NCBI GenBank assembly: GCA_033961575.1
Contig: CM066732.1
Span: 56,242,001 to 56,306,000 of the forward strand
Origin: Aselliscus stoliczkanus
Taxonomy: Eukaryota; Chordata; Mammalia; Chiroptera; Hipposideridae
Direction of reading: 5' to 3'
Length of the DNA: 64,000 nucleotides
Shown here one piece after another: positions 51,349 through 63,660 of the stretch (its first letter is position 1; every line of letters starts with the position of its first letter). The notes below the pieces were generated by a model, which saw only the letters and a list, made by a program, of their open reading frames with translations, searched no databases and had not been told where the DNA came from. The position numbers were made by a program, and so were the translations under genes.

Positions 51349-52827
51349 TGTATGTGCTCCTCTGACTAGGTAGCCTCCTAAACATGTTCTGAGCTCTGTG
51401 TTCCCAATTACTCTCTGGAGAGCTGTCCCTGCCCAGCAGGGGCTCGGCCACTCGCTTTTTCCAGCTGGGCAGCTTCCAGCATGTGGAAAAAACAGCTGCA
51501 TTTTGGAGGCCCTGCTGTGCACCTGGGCTGAGAGCCCTGGAATAACAGCAGGTAAGTGGTTTCTAGACTGCACCATTATGTGAGGAACTAGAAGAGTAAT
51601 TAGAATGACGATGGTGTGTTTGTCCCAATTCCAAAATTCCATGAGCCTGGGGACCCATGAGTGTTCCTCTGCCGCCCTCAGACAGCACTGCTGTGTGCAA
51701 GCATTGGACTCAGGGCTTTGCCTTTCCCCCAACAACGGACCTTAAGCTGGACTTTTCTTGGGTCTCTTTGGCCAAGGAGGGAATGGGCTCAGAAAGATTA
51801 GGGACCTTGCTGAAAGCCACACAGCCAGGAGGAGGCAGAGCCAGACCCCACGCAGGTCAGCCCACCACCGAAGCCCAGGAGCGCCCAAGGGCAGGCCCAT
51901 GTTCTGCTTTCAGCCCCTGCCCGTTGCCCTCTTGTCCACATGGATGGATGAAAGCCCCAGAACCTCGGACCAGCAGCTGTCCTCCAAGAGCCTGGACTCC
52001 AGAGCTCAGCTCCCCAGAGAGCCCAGAGAGGCTACCGCTGCCATGGCAACTGGTGGAGGCAGCTCGCCCACGTGCCCAGTGACATCATCTTCCCCTCTTC
52101 CAAATTAGCTCAGGGGCTAGGAGGCCTGCCTCCTCCTGCCGCCAATCCCCCTCCCCACCGCCTCCGCTTACCTAGAGGGGTCTGGCAGCCCTGGACACAA
52201 CCTCTGTGCCACGGCCGGCCGAGAGGTGAGCTAGGTTCGTGCCCACCCTGGCCATCCAGCCTCTGCCTGCTTCCTAGGGGTACGCCCACCTGGCATCCTC
52301 TGTAGGTGGGAGCAGAGCGTCAAGTCCCTCTCGAGCATCTGTTCTGTGATTTTTAGGCCCACTGGGGCCTCAAGTCCACTTTGGGGAGCACCGTGATGCC
52401 AGCTTTAAGGGGCAAGAGGCAGGCACCGGGGAGGGGCTGGCCTCCACGCGCCCCAAGTTCTCGACCCCAAACTGCCCCACCCCCGAGGCCTGGGCCGGGA
52501 AGCCGCCCGCGGCCCGCACCTTACCCTGATGGTGGTGAACTCCTTCCTCCAGGGCAACAGGTAGAGGTGCACGGCGGCCAGCTCCAGCAGCTCGAAGGCT
52601 CGGGCCAGGCCGCGCAGCGCGGGGGCCAGGTCGGCGCGGCCCCACAGGCCGTCGGTGAGCAGGGCCAGCGCGTCGTCCTGCAGCGCGCCGTGCAGGTCGA
52701 AGTCCTCCACCAGGATCTGCCAGAGCACGGCGCGCAGCGACGGGTCCCCGCACACGCCCGCGCGGCCGCGCCGCAGCTCGCGCTCCAGGCACTGGCGGTA
52801 GTCCTCCGACAGGGAGCTGCTGCCCAT
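49987..52827 (-). CDS. SPATA2L: SPATA2L, SPATA2-like PUB-domain adaptor
   Basis: Paralogue of SPATA2, the adaptor that joins the deubiquitinase CYLD to the linear-ubiquitin ligase; SPATA2L is reported to bind CYLD too. Coding exons on minus: 52827-52525 (101 codons) and 50919-49987 (310 codons and a stop), joined in phase 0 at KEFTTIR|TFSGGYVH, giving 411 aa (human 424). The N-terminal two-thirds is the helical PUB-type region: MGSSSLSEDYRQCLERELRR start, VLWQILVEDFDLHGAL, ALLTDGLWGRADL, YLLPWRKEFTTI, LIQSFQKMGYV, LGCFALRLECDILGEVLAQL, WLQQRLALP. The C-terminal part is Pro/Ser-rich and low in complexity, ending with a Cys/His-rich segment (LSCDTCRQLHAAHC), WLRRAQVDTLLYDSPGARP-type tail. Intron 1 (50920-52524) contains a (CA)n repeat and a MIR fragment. 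The start lies in a CpG island. Confidence 0.95.
51311..51344. repeat. (CA)17 microsatellite in SPATA2L intron
   Basis: A perfect run of CA dinucleotides, followed by GGTGTGTATG; likely to be length-polymorphic. Confidence 0.95.
51793..51840. repeat. MIR fragment in SPATA2L intron
   Basis: TTAGGGACCTTGCTGAAAGC and CACACAGCCAGGAGGAGGCA follow the MIR core order, diverged and short. Confidence 0.55.
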
Positions 52828-53430
52828 CCTGGGGTGGCGGGCCCGGGGCCGCCTCCGCCCCGCCCCCGCCCGCGCGGCGCCCCTCGCCCGGAGACCCGCG
52901 CCGCCCGCTGGGGACCCTCCCAATCGCTCCACCGACGGCCCCACTACCTGCCGGCTCCCAGCCGCCCCGAAGCGCCCGACTCCGCTCCCGCCTCTTCCTC
53001 TGCGGGGCGCTTCCGCCGCCAGCTGGCCCCGCCCACCGGCCTGGCCGTGACGCAGGGGGCGGGCCGTGACGTAGGGGGCGGGCCTTGCCGCAGGCCCCGC
53101 CCCTCGGCGGCCCCGCCCCGCCGAGCCCCTGCGCGAAGCCCTTGTGCGCGCGGCGCGGGGCCGTTCGCGGCTGGCTGCACGGCCGCGGCCTGCGGAGACG
53201 CGGCGCTCGGTGAACGGCTGCGCCCCGACAGCCCCTCCCAGCGAGGCGGGCCCCGAGGCTCCGAGCTGCCGCGCCCCGCCGTCTCCTACGACGCCCTCCC
53301 TCGGGGCCCCGGGCCACCGGGGAAGCAGGAGCCCGGCTCCTGGCGGGTCCGCCGGGCGGGAAGCCGGGGCGCGGCGCGGCGCCAGCGCCACGTGGGCACC
53401 AGGCTCGCTTTCGGTCGTGGATTAGAATAC
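52500..53430. promoter_or_regulatory. SPATA2L CpG-island promoter
   Basis: CpG-dense DNA spanning the SPATA2L first coding exon and about 600 bases upstream. At 53043-53095 a module of about 19 bp, GGCCGTGACGnAGGGGGCGG, is repeated in tandem; each copy pairs a CRE-like TGACG with a GC box, and the second has the better TGACGTA core. A CCGCCTCGGCGG-like GC-rich tract follows. No TATA box is evident. Confidence 0.75.
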
Positions 53431-53433
53431 GCA

Positions 53434-53532
53434 GGGGGCCGGCCGAGGGGCGCGGTGGCGAAGCGCCGGCTTGGGAAGCCAGCGGCCCCGGTTCGGTCCC
53501 ACAGGTGAGGGCCAGCGACACCGCCCTCTAAA
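53434..53532 (+). mobile_element. Short tRNA-like SINE at the CpG island edge
   Basis: GGGGGCCGGCCGAGGGGCGC head, GGCTTGGGAAGCC hairpin, CCCCGGTTCGGTCCCACAGG and CACCGCCCTCT. It retains almost all its CpG sites, as does the copy at 31687, and lacks a clear A tail. Confidence 0.85.
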
Positions 53533-55180
53533 TTGTCCCTGAGAGCATCACGGGCGGGTCTTTGAGATGCGATGAGGCACCTTCCTGCCGACTCTGCAGG
53601 ACTGCGCACCGGTCGGAGTGCACCCTCCATACGCGTTCCTGTGGCGTGTGCAGGATTGTGTGTCCATTTTCAAGTCGGTGTGGTCTGTGTGGACGGTGTC
53701 CTGCTCTGTACCTGTCCTTCACTCCTGCACTCAGTAGTGACATCCGTTCCGTTGCTGTTTGTGCCCCAGGGTCATGGCTCTTCCTCAGTGTGACCTTGAA
53801 CCTGGGTGGGTCTTTGCACCTGTCTCCACTCATAGAATGGAAGTGACATCGTGTAGTTTCCCAAGTTAAGTCAAAGCTCCTTGTTATCTTGAGATGCTCA
53901 GTTTTGGAAAGTAGCCACCATACTGTTAGGAAGTCAACATGGGGAGGCCTTGCACTGGGCTGAGCAAATGTACCCAGAATTCGTATCCACCTGGAATCTG
54001 GGAATGTTAGCTAGCTTATTTGGAAATAAGGTCTTTGCAGATGTGATCAAGTGAGCATGAAGTCACACTGGATTAGGGCAGCCCCAGATCCAATGTGACT
54101 GTTGTCCTCATAGGAAGCTCAGACACAGACACACAGGGGAGAAGGCGTATGATGACTGAGGCCGAGACTGCAGTGATGCAGCTATGAGCCAAGGATGGAG
54201 GGGGCCCTCAGAAACTGGACAAGGCACGGGAGTCTGGTCTAGCGTTTCGAGGAAGCACGACACTATCAGCACCTTGATTTCTGACTTCTGGCCTGCAGAA
54301 CTGAGGACATTTCTGTTGTTTCAAGCCTCCTAGTTGGTGGTGCTTTGTGACAGACGCCACAGGAAGCTGAGACAGGCCTCACGTAATCCACCTGCCAGCC
54401 CAGAGGTCCTGACACCCACTGCAAACATGTGGACCAAAGTCCAGAGGATTCCAACCCCTGGACATCAGGTCACCCCACTCGGAAAGCTGAGCTAGCTGAT
54501 ATGTGTGTGTTGGGGGCACACAGACAAGCTGTCCCCATTTGGCCCTGCCCAAATGGAAGATTCACAAGCGTGCTCAAGCCAATGCGTTTGGGCGGCTTGT
54601 ACTCAGCTGTGGACAGCAGGGATGGTCGCATTTGCCACCTCCTCTCCACTCTCCTCAACTCCATCTGTGTACATGTCCTCCTATGACCTTGGGCTACTAT
54701 GACCAGGAGCAGAGTTGCTGGGTCAGAGGGTCATTCAGTACTTAGTTGGCCCAGGACCGCAGTCCACTGTTCTATCTTGTTATTTTGTGTTTCTTGGGGT
54801 TGTTTTGACTTCTTATGCTGATTAGCTTTTTTTTTTTTTTTTATTTCGTCCTTTGTTGATAGCCTGTTCAAAGCCTTTACTGTTTTTCTAATTGGGGCTC
54901 CTGCCTTTTTCTTGTTGATCTGCAGGATTTCCAATGTGAAGAATCAATTATTCATCCCTGTTTCGTGCAGGAGCCACAGTCTCAGCCCAAGATCACACAA
55001 CAAGGAGCAGCCTGAGCACACGCCTGTTTGACCGCAGTGCACTGAGCAGGGTGCCAAGGAGACAGCACTCAGAAAGCTCAGCCCCACATGGGTGGCCCCT
55101 GGCACAAAGCCAACAGGTGTTCCCATTATCAGGCTTAGCTTGAAGCACACCTTCATCCTCCACCTGTTCTACTAAGGGGT
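53533..55180. other. Intergenic DNA between SPATA2L and VPS9D1
   Basis: No exon recognised. The part at about 53980-54400 has the wording of an old interspersed repeat (GGAATCTGGGAATGTTAGCT, GGTCTTTGCAGATGTGATCA, CTTGATTTCTGACTTCTGGC), which I do not name. A T-run lies at 54828-54843. Confidence 0.5.
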
Positions 55181-55603
55181 TTTTGTTTTTGTTTTTAAAG
55201 ATTTTATTGGGGAATTGGTGGAGGGGAACAGCGTTGGGGAATCAGGGAAGGGGAACAGACAAGTTGCTGTCTTTTTGTTCTTCAGTTTAGTTGCGGAGGA
55301 TGTTGCTTCACTGTTGGTATCGTCATTGCGCTCTTCCGGTCGCTGGCCTCTGGATGTCGCTCACTGCGGCTATTGGCAGTTCATGCTTGGCTGCCAGCCG
55401 CTCACGCTGGCTGTGGGCCACTCACTGTAGCCTATGGCAGCGCACTGCAGCCCACACCATCACCGGGGCTCGCACAGCCCAGCTCCAGGTGGAGCTGTTG
55501 TTAGCTGTAGAGGGCAATGTCACTGGCCCTCATGTGGGATCCGAACCAGGGCCGCTGGCATCCCAAAACCAGCGCTTAACCAATGCGCCACTCGGCCGGC
55601 CCA
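55181..55603 (-). mobile_element. Full-length SINE, second group, minus orientation
   Basis: On plus: T-rich tail, AAAGATTTTATTGGGGAATTGG, AAGTTGCTGTCTTTTTGTTC, CACCATCACCGGGGCTCGCA, and the head complement CACTCGGCCGGCCC. CTACTAAGGGG is duplicated at 55170-55179 and 55605-55615, so both ends are fixed. Confidence 0.93.
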
Positions 55604-56076
55604 TCTACTAAGGGGGTTTTAAAAACCCATCAATGCCAAGGCCGAGAGCAGGGGACGTTCCCTCCAACCCCCACCCAAGGGTCCATGGCTGGCTGGGATT
55701 CAAGTCCAGGCTTGGAGAACTTGGAACACTCCACATTCACAAGAGCACAGGCAGAATGCCAGCGGACTGAGGGCAGGGCAGTGGGCCTTCCTCTGGAGAG
55801 GGCAGGGGGGCAGGTGGGAAGACAAACGTGGGGACCCCGGGCTGACCTCAGACCCTGCCAACCCACTAGGCCCTGCAGAGCATTCTGTCCTAGAGGGTGC
55901 AGCCCCAGGGCTACCCCGCCCTGAGCAGACTGTCTGGGGGCAGGCCCGCTATGGTGGGCCTCAGTGGTCTCTGGCTCTTCCCGGTCAGTAGAGTAGATGG
56001 CTGTGCTGCTCAGGCCTCCGCCCGGCCAGGGAGAGAGGAGCCAGCAGGCTAAGTGGAGTGAGACATCAATGATCTC

Positions 56077-56082
56077 TTTATT
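56077..56082 (-). other. AATAAA polyadenylation signal of VPS9D1
   Basis: TTTATT on plus is AATAAA on minus, 522 bases beyond the VPS9D1 stop codon. No better signal lies between them on the minus strand. Confidence 0.75.
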
Positions 56083-56603
56083 TGCAGCCAAGTCAGCGGC
56101 TGCCGGGGGCATGGAGGATCAGAGCAGGCAGTGGGCTGCAGGCACGCACTGACCCGCAGGTTCACACTGACCCAGAGGGATGTCCAATGCCCACTGCCAA
56201 GCATGGGAGTGTGGCTCAGAGTCCCCAGACACGGGCGGGCATCCCAGGGACACCCTGGTTTCCAGGGGAGAGTGGAGTGGTCAGTGCTCAATAAATAAGC
56301 AGCACAGCCTCAAACCACCTGGGCCCCAGGAATCTGGGGGCAGGTGGCTGGCAGAAACTGGCTCAAGGAGTTCTGACTGTCACATGGGACAGAAGGGAGA
56401 GACACCAGACCTGCCCTCAGCCAGACCCATGCACCCTCTCTGGGGCAGGGAAGGGCAGGGCCTGGCCCTGAGAACTGGTCCAGCTCAGCCCCATTCAGTC
56501 AGGAACAGAGCAGCCTCCTGCAGCGCCTTGGGGCAGACGTCAGGGCGGAAGCTGCAGTGCCCCAGTGCGGCTGACTGGACAGTCCGCAGGGTCCCATCCT
56601 CTA

Positions 56604-59600
56604 CTACTTGCCCAGGGCCCCCCTGGGCAGCAGCTCCACATAGCTCAGAGCGCTCTGCAGTGACGTCAGGCAGTAGCCCTCCTCTCCAATCAGATACCTG
56701 TGGGGGGGGGCAGCGCCTGTCACCTGGAGGGCCTGCGAGGAGGCCCCTGGCATTCTGGAAGGGGCATCTGCCCTGAGTGGGCAGGACCAGGATGCCGAGG
56801 TCCCATGCAGGCTGTCAGGGAGGCTGGGCGGGGGACAGCCCACTCTCCAGGCAGATGCTGCTCAGGGCTTGGTCCCCAGCTCAGGCAATGTGCTGCTGAG
56901 CGAGGGATGGTGCAAAGGGGCTGGGAGACCAGCAGTGGGCCACATGCATGCCACCCTCCCCTCCGCCCGCAGCCGTACCCCTCATGGATGAATTCCTCCA
57001 GGGCAGCGCACTCCGACACCAGCTGGGGGAGCCCACTCCTCAGCACCACGAAGGACAGGATGGGTAGCAGGTCATCAGCGCCGCTGTTGGACAGAGGCAC
57101 ACTGGCTGGTCTGCTCCAGGGCCAGCAGGGCTGCTCAATCCCCCAAACCACGGAGCCCCCAGTTCTGCCCTTGGAGTGCTCTGGGGCTTGCTGGCTGCTC
57201 TCCCCACACAGACCACCCCTGAACGGAGCTCTGTGTTGTGAGCCCAGGGCTGGACCCAGGAAAGCCCCCATGGTAGAAGGGCGGGGGCAGCTGCAACCTC
57301 ACAAGCCTGCCCCGTCCTGGGGGACAGAATGATGAGGGCGATGGCCCATGACCCGGGCAGCCTGCTCCCTCCTGAGGTCAGCTATCACTCAGCTCAGCAC
57401 AGCAAGCACCCCAGACCCTCTGCGAGAGGGGTCTAAGTGAGCTCAAGGGAGTGAGGCCCTGTGGGACTCTCAGAACCCCCACCCAAAGACGCCACAGCCA
57501 GTGGCCTCGGGGAAGAGCACAGAAGCAAAGACTTGGCTTGAGTCTGACTGGGGAGGCCTCACACAGCATGAGCTCCTGCTCAAGGCCTTGTCCCCATCCG
57601 CCTGGGGAACCGCACACCTGTACACAGGTACACAGACAGATGCCCAAAGGAGGGAGCCAGTGACAGGCTGCAGCCAACTAGGAAACACTTTCAGTTCTGG
57701 AGCGCTCGCTCAGAAGCCAAACGGTAAACTGGTGAAGGGGTGGGTGGTGGGAGCCAGGCTGGACCCCCGCCCAACCAGCGCCCTGGCCCTGGGGAGTTGT
57801 ATCTCGCCTTCTTCACAGAGCTGCTCCCTGCCAATCTCACACTCAGCTCTGACTCCTCCCCGCCCTCATCTGCTGGCCCCTGGGTGTGGGTGTGAGTCAG
57901 CCCACCCACCAGGCTGCAATGACAGGTGACTTCAAGATGACCTTTGGTCCCTGGGACAAGATGGCTGAAGGAATGCCAGCCTCAGGTGGGCACCTGGACC
58001 CTCACCACAGGCAGGTCCAGGTAAAACTGAGGCAGGACTCAGGACCAGGTATCAGAGCCCCAGGCTGCCGCACCCTGGTGGGGAAGACCCCGCCCCACCT
58101 TGGGAGGGTGGAGCAAGAACGATGTAGGAACCCCAGGGCTGGGGGCTCAGTGCAGGGCATAGGCTTGACACGGGTGTGCAACTGAGGGACCAAGCATGTG
58201 ACTCTGGGATGAGCAAGCCTAACTTTCATCAGATTAGCCAGGGGGCCCCTGATCCCTGAGACCCAGAGGAGAGGAAACAGGTTGTGCTCTCCTGGATGAA
58301 CTGCTGGGGGGTAAAAAACTGTGGTCCTGATGCCCGGAGCAGGTGGGATGGTTCTCTTTCCCCCCAGGCCTGTGAGCAGCCCTCACATACCCAGTGCTCT
58401 CCCCCCCAGGCCATGCCCTCCCAGGACTCACATGGCAGCAGCGGCCGGCTGTGGTCCTGCCTCAGGCGCAGGCTCGTGGGCCCGGTAGTAACCCTCAGCA
58501 CACGCACAGATGACCCGCAGGGCACGCACTGCAGCACATAACATGGGGAGGGGGAGACATCTGTCCCAGGACAGCCCACAACGGCCACAATGGCCCCACC
58601 TCCATCAGTGGGCAATCCTTCCCAAGGCCATCGCTCTCCCTCACACCGTTTATGTCCCATGGGAGACACCATTTGACAGGAGAAGGTGCACAGCTCAGAG
58701 ACAAGGCACAGAGTCCCTGGCCACCCTTTGGGACAGGATCCTGTGATGGTCCCCATTCCTTCCTCCCAAGCTCCGCGCCCTCACCAATGCACTCCAGTTT
58801 CTTCTGGGGGCAGCTCTCCAGCACCAGCAGCCCAAGCTCCTGGGCTGCAGCGCAGTAGGGGTAGGCACTGGGCCCCGTGGTCTTGGGGTCCTGGGGCAGC
58901 AGCTTGGTGGGGATGCCGATGGCTGCTGGGGGCGCATTCCTGTACAGCTCCATGCTCCTGCTCAGGGTGGCCTCGCGGGGGCGGTGCACACTCCTGGGGC
59001 AGAGACAGGCCGGGCTGGGGAACATTGGCCATGCCCAGAATCATGGGAGGATGGCTTCAGGGTAGAGCACCGCTGGAAGCAGTCACAGGGATGGCCCAGG
59101 GATGGAGCTGGGCCGGGGATGCGAGTGGGGAAGGCCCTGAGGGGCTGGAGCACCTGTAGAGGGTCAGCAGCAGGGGCCACAGTGCGGAGAAGAAGAGTTC
59201 CTCGATGCAGGCCAGGCAGCGGTCCTTGGAGGCGGCTGTGTTCAGGCCTTCGAAGGCCAGGAGGGTCAGCGAGAGCAGCCTGTCTGCCGGGAGCAGAGCC
59301 GGCACAGTGGCACTGTGGGGCTGGCTGGCAGCCCCTGGAGGTCACCCCCAGCCAGCCTGGGGTGCCCAGATGGGCCCGCACCCAGAGCCGGGCTCAGTGT
59401 GGGCAGGGCCACGGTTAGCGCCCTGGCTCAGTGGAGAAGGGGCTCTCCCTGGCCCTCCCTCCACTCCCCTCCACACACCGCCCCCCCCACCCGTCCATGT
59501 GGCCTAGGGTCAGAGCAAGGAGTTTGGACCCTTATCCTTGGGTGCTCACAGGGTCACACACAGCTCCTGAGGGGCCAAAGAGACAGGCCTGGGAAGGAGA

Positions 59601-62320
59601 GCAAAGAATGGGCTCTTTCTGAAAAGGGTTTGTACTCCAAACTGGGGGATCCCAAAGAAACTTCAGAACCATATCCAAAGACAAGAAATCTCAGACCCAG
59701 AAAAGTGGGGGACCGAGCTGAGGAGCGGGAGACCTGCCCTGGGTCTCGTACAGAGCTGGGCCCGACAGTGAGAAGGAAGGCCCCTGGCTCTCAGCCCCTG
59801 GTTCTCAGAAACCCTTGGAAGGGACCCGGAAGGGACCTGCCACCCTGGGCTCCAACCCTCAGGGAACCCGCATACTATTCTCAAAATGGAAAGAGCTGGG
59901 GGATGAGCCCATCTTCATCACCAGGCCGCACACATCTGACAGTCCTTAGGAGGCTGGTGAGGCCGACCAGTGAGACAGCCAGGACCACCTAGCCCCAGAG
60001 ACTGACAGCGGACCGTTCCCCAAACACAGGACTGCGCCACCCAGACTGCATGTCTGGCGCAGCCCAGTGAGGAGGCAGCCAGGGATGGAGGGAGCCCTGC
60101 CCTCGCTGCTCCTGGAGGCCACGGCCGGGAGGGCTCTGCGGCTCAGGGCTGGCCAGCGGCCATGCGGAGGCCCCTCCGCCCAGGGCCCGCCTGTTCTGTG
60201 GGAGCGCGGCCCGCCCTCACCGATGGCATCGTGTATGTCCTTCACTGTGCTCCTCAGCTGCTCCAGCAACGGCTCGTCCTTCACCCCTGGGGTCTGAGGC
60301 TCAGGCCGCCCACCGGGGCTGAGGCCCCACCTCTCCGAAGTAGCCAAGAACTGTTCCAGATCTTCAAAGGAGCTGTCCTTGCCCACCAGGGGTGAGGGAG
60401 GCCCCTTAGGGCTGCTGTCCACCCCTCTGTCTGGGGGGCCGGGGTGGAGCGGGGGTGTGGTGGGGCTGGCAGGGGGACCGTCCGTGAGCCGCGGGGCCGG
60501 GCTGGGCTCTGGGGGACACAGCATGCAGTAGAGGCTCTGCGAGGGCCGCAGCCGCCGGCTTCCAGGAGCCAGCAGCCCGTCGGTGTCCGGGGGCAGGGAA
60601 CAGCACCCAGGGGCTGAGGCCGCAGCGCCCCTGCTCACGACAGGGTACAGTGCCCGGTACACAGCACACTGGAGCTTCTTGAGGAGCTGCGAGATGGGGT
60701 GGTCTGGGACGCTGCAAGCAGAAGGGGCACGTGCGCAGGCCACCTGTTGAGCCTCTGGCATGGGGTCTGGGGGGCTGAGGAAGCCGCCCCCCACCCGACA
60801 TCCACCCGTCCAGAGAAGCGTCTTAGGTGTTCTTTCCTCACCAGCGAACATTGCAAAGAAAGTCTGACCCAGCCCTCCCAGAAGGCAGAGGAAGGCCAGT
60901 GAAAGACCATCAGTCCGAAGCGGGCAGGCCTGGGGCAGCCAGACCTGCTCATCCACCTCTTCCCCTTCTAGTCCTTTCAGCCAGCAACTGGAGGGCGGGG
61001 AGTGGGGGAGGGCTGCTGAGGGCCCTGGTACCTGAGCAGGTGGGACACCAGGCTGGTCACCAGCGATAGGTCCCCAGGGCTCCTCTTGAGCTTGGCCTTC
61101 CAGTGTTTCGGCCAGTCCTGCAGGACAGGAGACCTTGGAGGAGAGCGAGGCAGGACCCCCACGATGGGATGTCCCCTCCCCGCCCTGCCCCTCCCACACC
61201 GCAGCCAAGGCTGCAGCCCAGCAGACCGGCCTATTAATAGGCTCCCTGGGGTGTAGGGAAGACCCAAGGCCAGCAGGCCTGCAGGGCCCTGCCCCTCCAG
61301 CTAGGAACCGCCTGTGACCCTAGCCCCGTCCCTGGGAGCCGCAGCCCCCGTCGCCCCGCCCCGGGCACCTGCACCGGCGGGACTCACGTGGTCCTGCTCG
61401 TACTCCAGGATGGCGGCGTAGAGCGCCCGCTGCTCCCGCTCCTCCGGGGTCAGGGCGACCTGACTGCAGAACCTCCTGGGGAGGAAGGGCCGGACGGGGG
61501 CCTCAGGCTGCACGGGCGGAAGCGGGTGCCCCCACCCGCCCTCAGCTGCCCTGAGACCGAGACCCACGGGAGGAGACGCACCTGTTGGCGGCTTCCTGGA
61601 GCCGCAGCCGGCGCTCCTCCATCTTCCTGTGCAGCTGGGGCGGTCGAGTTAAGGCCGTGTCTGGTCAGGCCCTCCCATCCCCGGCCGTCCCAGCGCCATG
61701 CCGGACACAGGGCCCACCGGGGCAGGGGCGTGCCTTGGCCCCCCAGGAAGTACTGTCCAGCCGGGTGGGCTGGAGGAGGCAGCAGGGCCGTAGGACGGGC
61801 ACCCACTGAGGAAAGGCAAGCCCTAGGTGACTTGAAGGATGGAGAGGAGTCCGCGCAAAGGTTGGCCTTGCAGGACGGCCTGTGCAAAGGCCCGGAGGGC
61901 GACAAGAAGACGGCTGTGCAGACCCATTCCCGAGGACATGCCTCTCCAGAAGTGGAAGCATTCTGTCCCCACACCCCGACCCTGTCACCTTTACTCCCCC
62001 GCTTCTCTCTCAGCTCAAGGTCACATTCTGAATTTCCCCTCTGGACAGCAAGGACGGACAGACAGAAAGGATACTGTCTCCTCCCGGGCTTTGGCAATCA
62101 CCAGGTTCTCCATCATCTGCCGCTGAAGGGACAGAGTCTAGGGAGGGAAGAGGGAATGAGGCCTGCTTCTCTCCCCGACCAACAGAGCCTCCCCAGGGGG
62201 CTGCTCACCAGCGATGTCTTCTGCATGGCCTGGCTGGGGTCCAGACGGGCCATCCGAGCCTCATATGTAGCCTTCAGCTTCTGATTCTGCAGGGAGGCCT
62301 CCTCCAGGGGTGTCAGCTCC
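56604..62320 (-). CDS. VPS9D1: VPS9D1, VPS9-domain protein, C-terminal exons (5' part outside window)
   Basis: VPS9 domains are guanine-nucleotide exchange modules for Rab5-family GTPases on early endosomes. Eleven coding exons on minus, in order: 62320-62209, 62137-62075, 61634-61582, 61475-61388, 61117-61032, 60711-60221, 59283-59154, 58993-58785, 58528-58432, 57083-56979, 56697-56604. All join in phase, 1528 nt. They encode [32 protein letters not shown] and [17 protein letters not shown] (a charged, probably coiled-coil stretch), [10 protein letters not shown], a 164-codon Pro/Ser-rich linker, then the VPS9 region: [78 protein letters not shown], ending LLPRGALGK. The donor after exon 62137-62075 is a weak GTATCC. 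The N-terminal exons must lie right of 64000. Confidence 0.95.
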
Positions 62321-62910
62321 CTGGAAATGGTTACAAGCTGCTGTCCAGGCCCCAGGAAGCCCAGCATGTTCTGGTGACCTGAGGACTCTTCCTGACCTAG
62401 CCCTGAGACCAGAAGGTGAGGAGGGGGTGATGGGGCCAGGCAGGAACTGTAAAGGACGGAGGAGGTCTGGGCTGGACTGGAGACCACTGCCCCGCTGAAA
62501 GGTGAGCGCACTATTGCCAGGACTCCTCTGACTTTTCAAGGGAAGCTGGACATCAGACCTTTACGCAAATCACTCGTGTGTCTGCCAACAACATGAAACT
62601 CTTTAAAGACACCATCTGAGCCTGACAGATGAGTTTGCAACCCACAAAAGGGAGAACCATGTCCACTGGATAACAGCTACCAACACCCACCCACCACCAA
62701 AGCTTTGGGTCCCACCTAGATTCCTGCTTTCCTGGGTGGGAGAGGGAAGGTTTGTCCTAGGGTGGAAGTCCTGGGTTTGGCCCTGCCCCAAAGCTGCACA
62801 TGCAGAAACGAGGTGCCTGGAACCTCTTGCGTCGCAGTGGCTTGTGAAGCCTGGCCACACTGAGGAGCTAGGCCTCCTTGTTTATCCCACTTGGGATGCT
62901 TGTGTCTATC
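62321..62910 (-). other. VPS9D1 intron, no exon seen
   Basis: Sequence upstream of the first VPS9D1 exon in the window. No further VPS9D1 exon was recognised up to 64000, so the next upstream intron is longer than 1.6 kb. Confidence 0.5.
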
Positions 62911-63050
62911 TTTTTAAAAAATTTTTTTAGCTGAGCCATCCTGCCACCTGTTGGCGGCTCAGCTCGGGCTGGGCATCGAACTGCTGTTGCTCAGAGCTCA
63001 GCTCGCACCCTTGAGCAAGCTCTTAACCCGCTGAGCCACGCGGCCGGCCC
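62911..63050 (-). mobile_element. tRNA-derived SINE, first group, minus orientation
   Basis: On plus: A/T-rich tail, AGCTGAGCCATCCTGCCACC, GAACTGCTGTTGCTCAGAGC, and head complement TGAGCCACGCGGCCGGCCC. No clean target duplication was found. Confidence 0.85.
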
Positions 63051-63196
63051 CCACATCTGCGTCTTGGTATCTTTCATCAGTTCTAGAAAATTGCTGTTAT
63101 GTCTTCAAAACACGTGCCTGTCTTGTTCTTTCTTTTTCTGGAACTCTAATAACATTATCTTGGACTTTCCATCTCTCTTTCAAATTTTCTGTCCTC

Positions 63197-63660
63197 TTTT
63201 TTTTTTAAAGATTTTATTGGGGAATTGGGGGAGGGACACAGCGTTGGGGAATCTAGGAAGGGGAACAGACAAGTTGCTGTCCTTTTGTTCTTCAGTCTAG
63301 TTGCGGAGGACGTTGCTTCACTGGCCCATGTTGGTATCGTCATTGCGCTCTTCCCGGGTGAGGCAGGTTGGTTGCCGGCCTCTGGATGGTTGCTCACCGC
63401 GGCTGTTGGCAGCTCATGCTGGCAGCTCATGCTGGCTGCCGGCCACTCACGCTGGCTGCTGGCCACTCATTGTAGCCTATGGCAGCCCACGGCAGCAGGG
63501 GCTACAGCCCACACCATCACCGGGGCCCGCACAGCCCAGCTCCAGGTGGAGCTGTTGTTAGCTGTGGAGGGCAGTATCACTGGCCCTCATATGTGGGATC
63601 TGAACAGGGGCCGCAGGCATCCCCAAACCAGTTCTTACCAGTGTGCCACTCGGCTGGCCC
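63197..63660 (-). mobile_element. Full-length SINE, second group, minus orientation
   Basis: T-rich tail, AAAGATTTTATTGGGGAATT, CTCCAGGTGGAGCTGTTGTT complement of the family core, and head complement CACTCGGCTGGCCC. Flanks read TTTTCTGTCCTCTTTTTT and TTTCTGTCTTCTTTTTTT, consistent with a target duplication. An internal GGCAGCTCATGCT is duplicated near 63408-63432. Confidence 0.9.

Noticed and set aside
52381..53508. 375-codon plus-strand and 383-codon minus-strand frames over the SPATA2L promoter
   Set aside because: CpG-island composition suppresses stops on both strands. Only 52525-52827 on minus is coding; the rest of the minus frame runs through UTR and intron.
59946..61208. 420-codon minus-strand frame treated as one exon
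   Set aside because: It runs through VPS9D1 exon 60711-60221 plus flanking introns. Conserved splice sites and phases bound the true exon.
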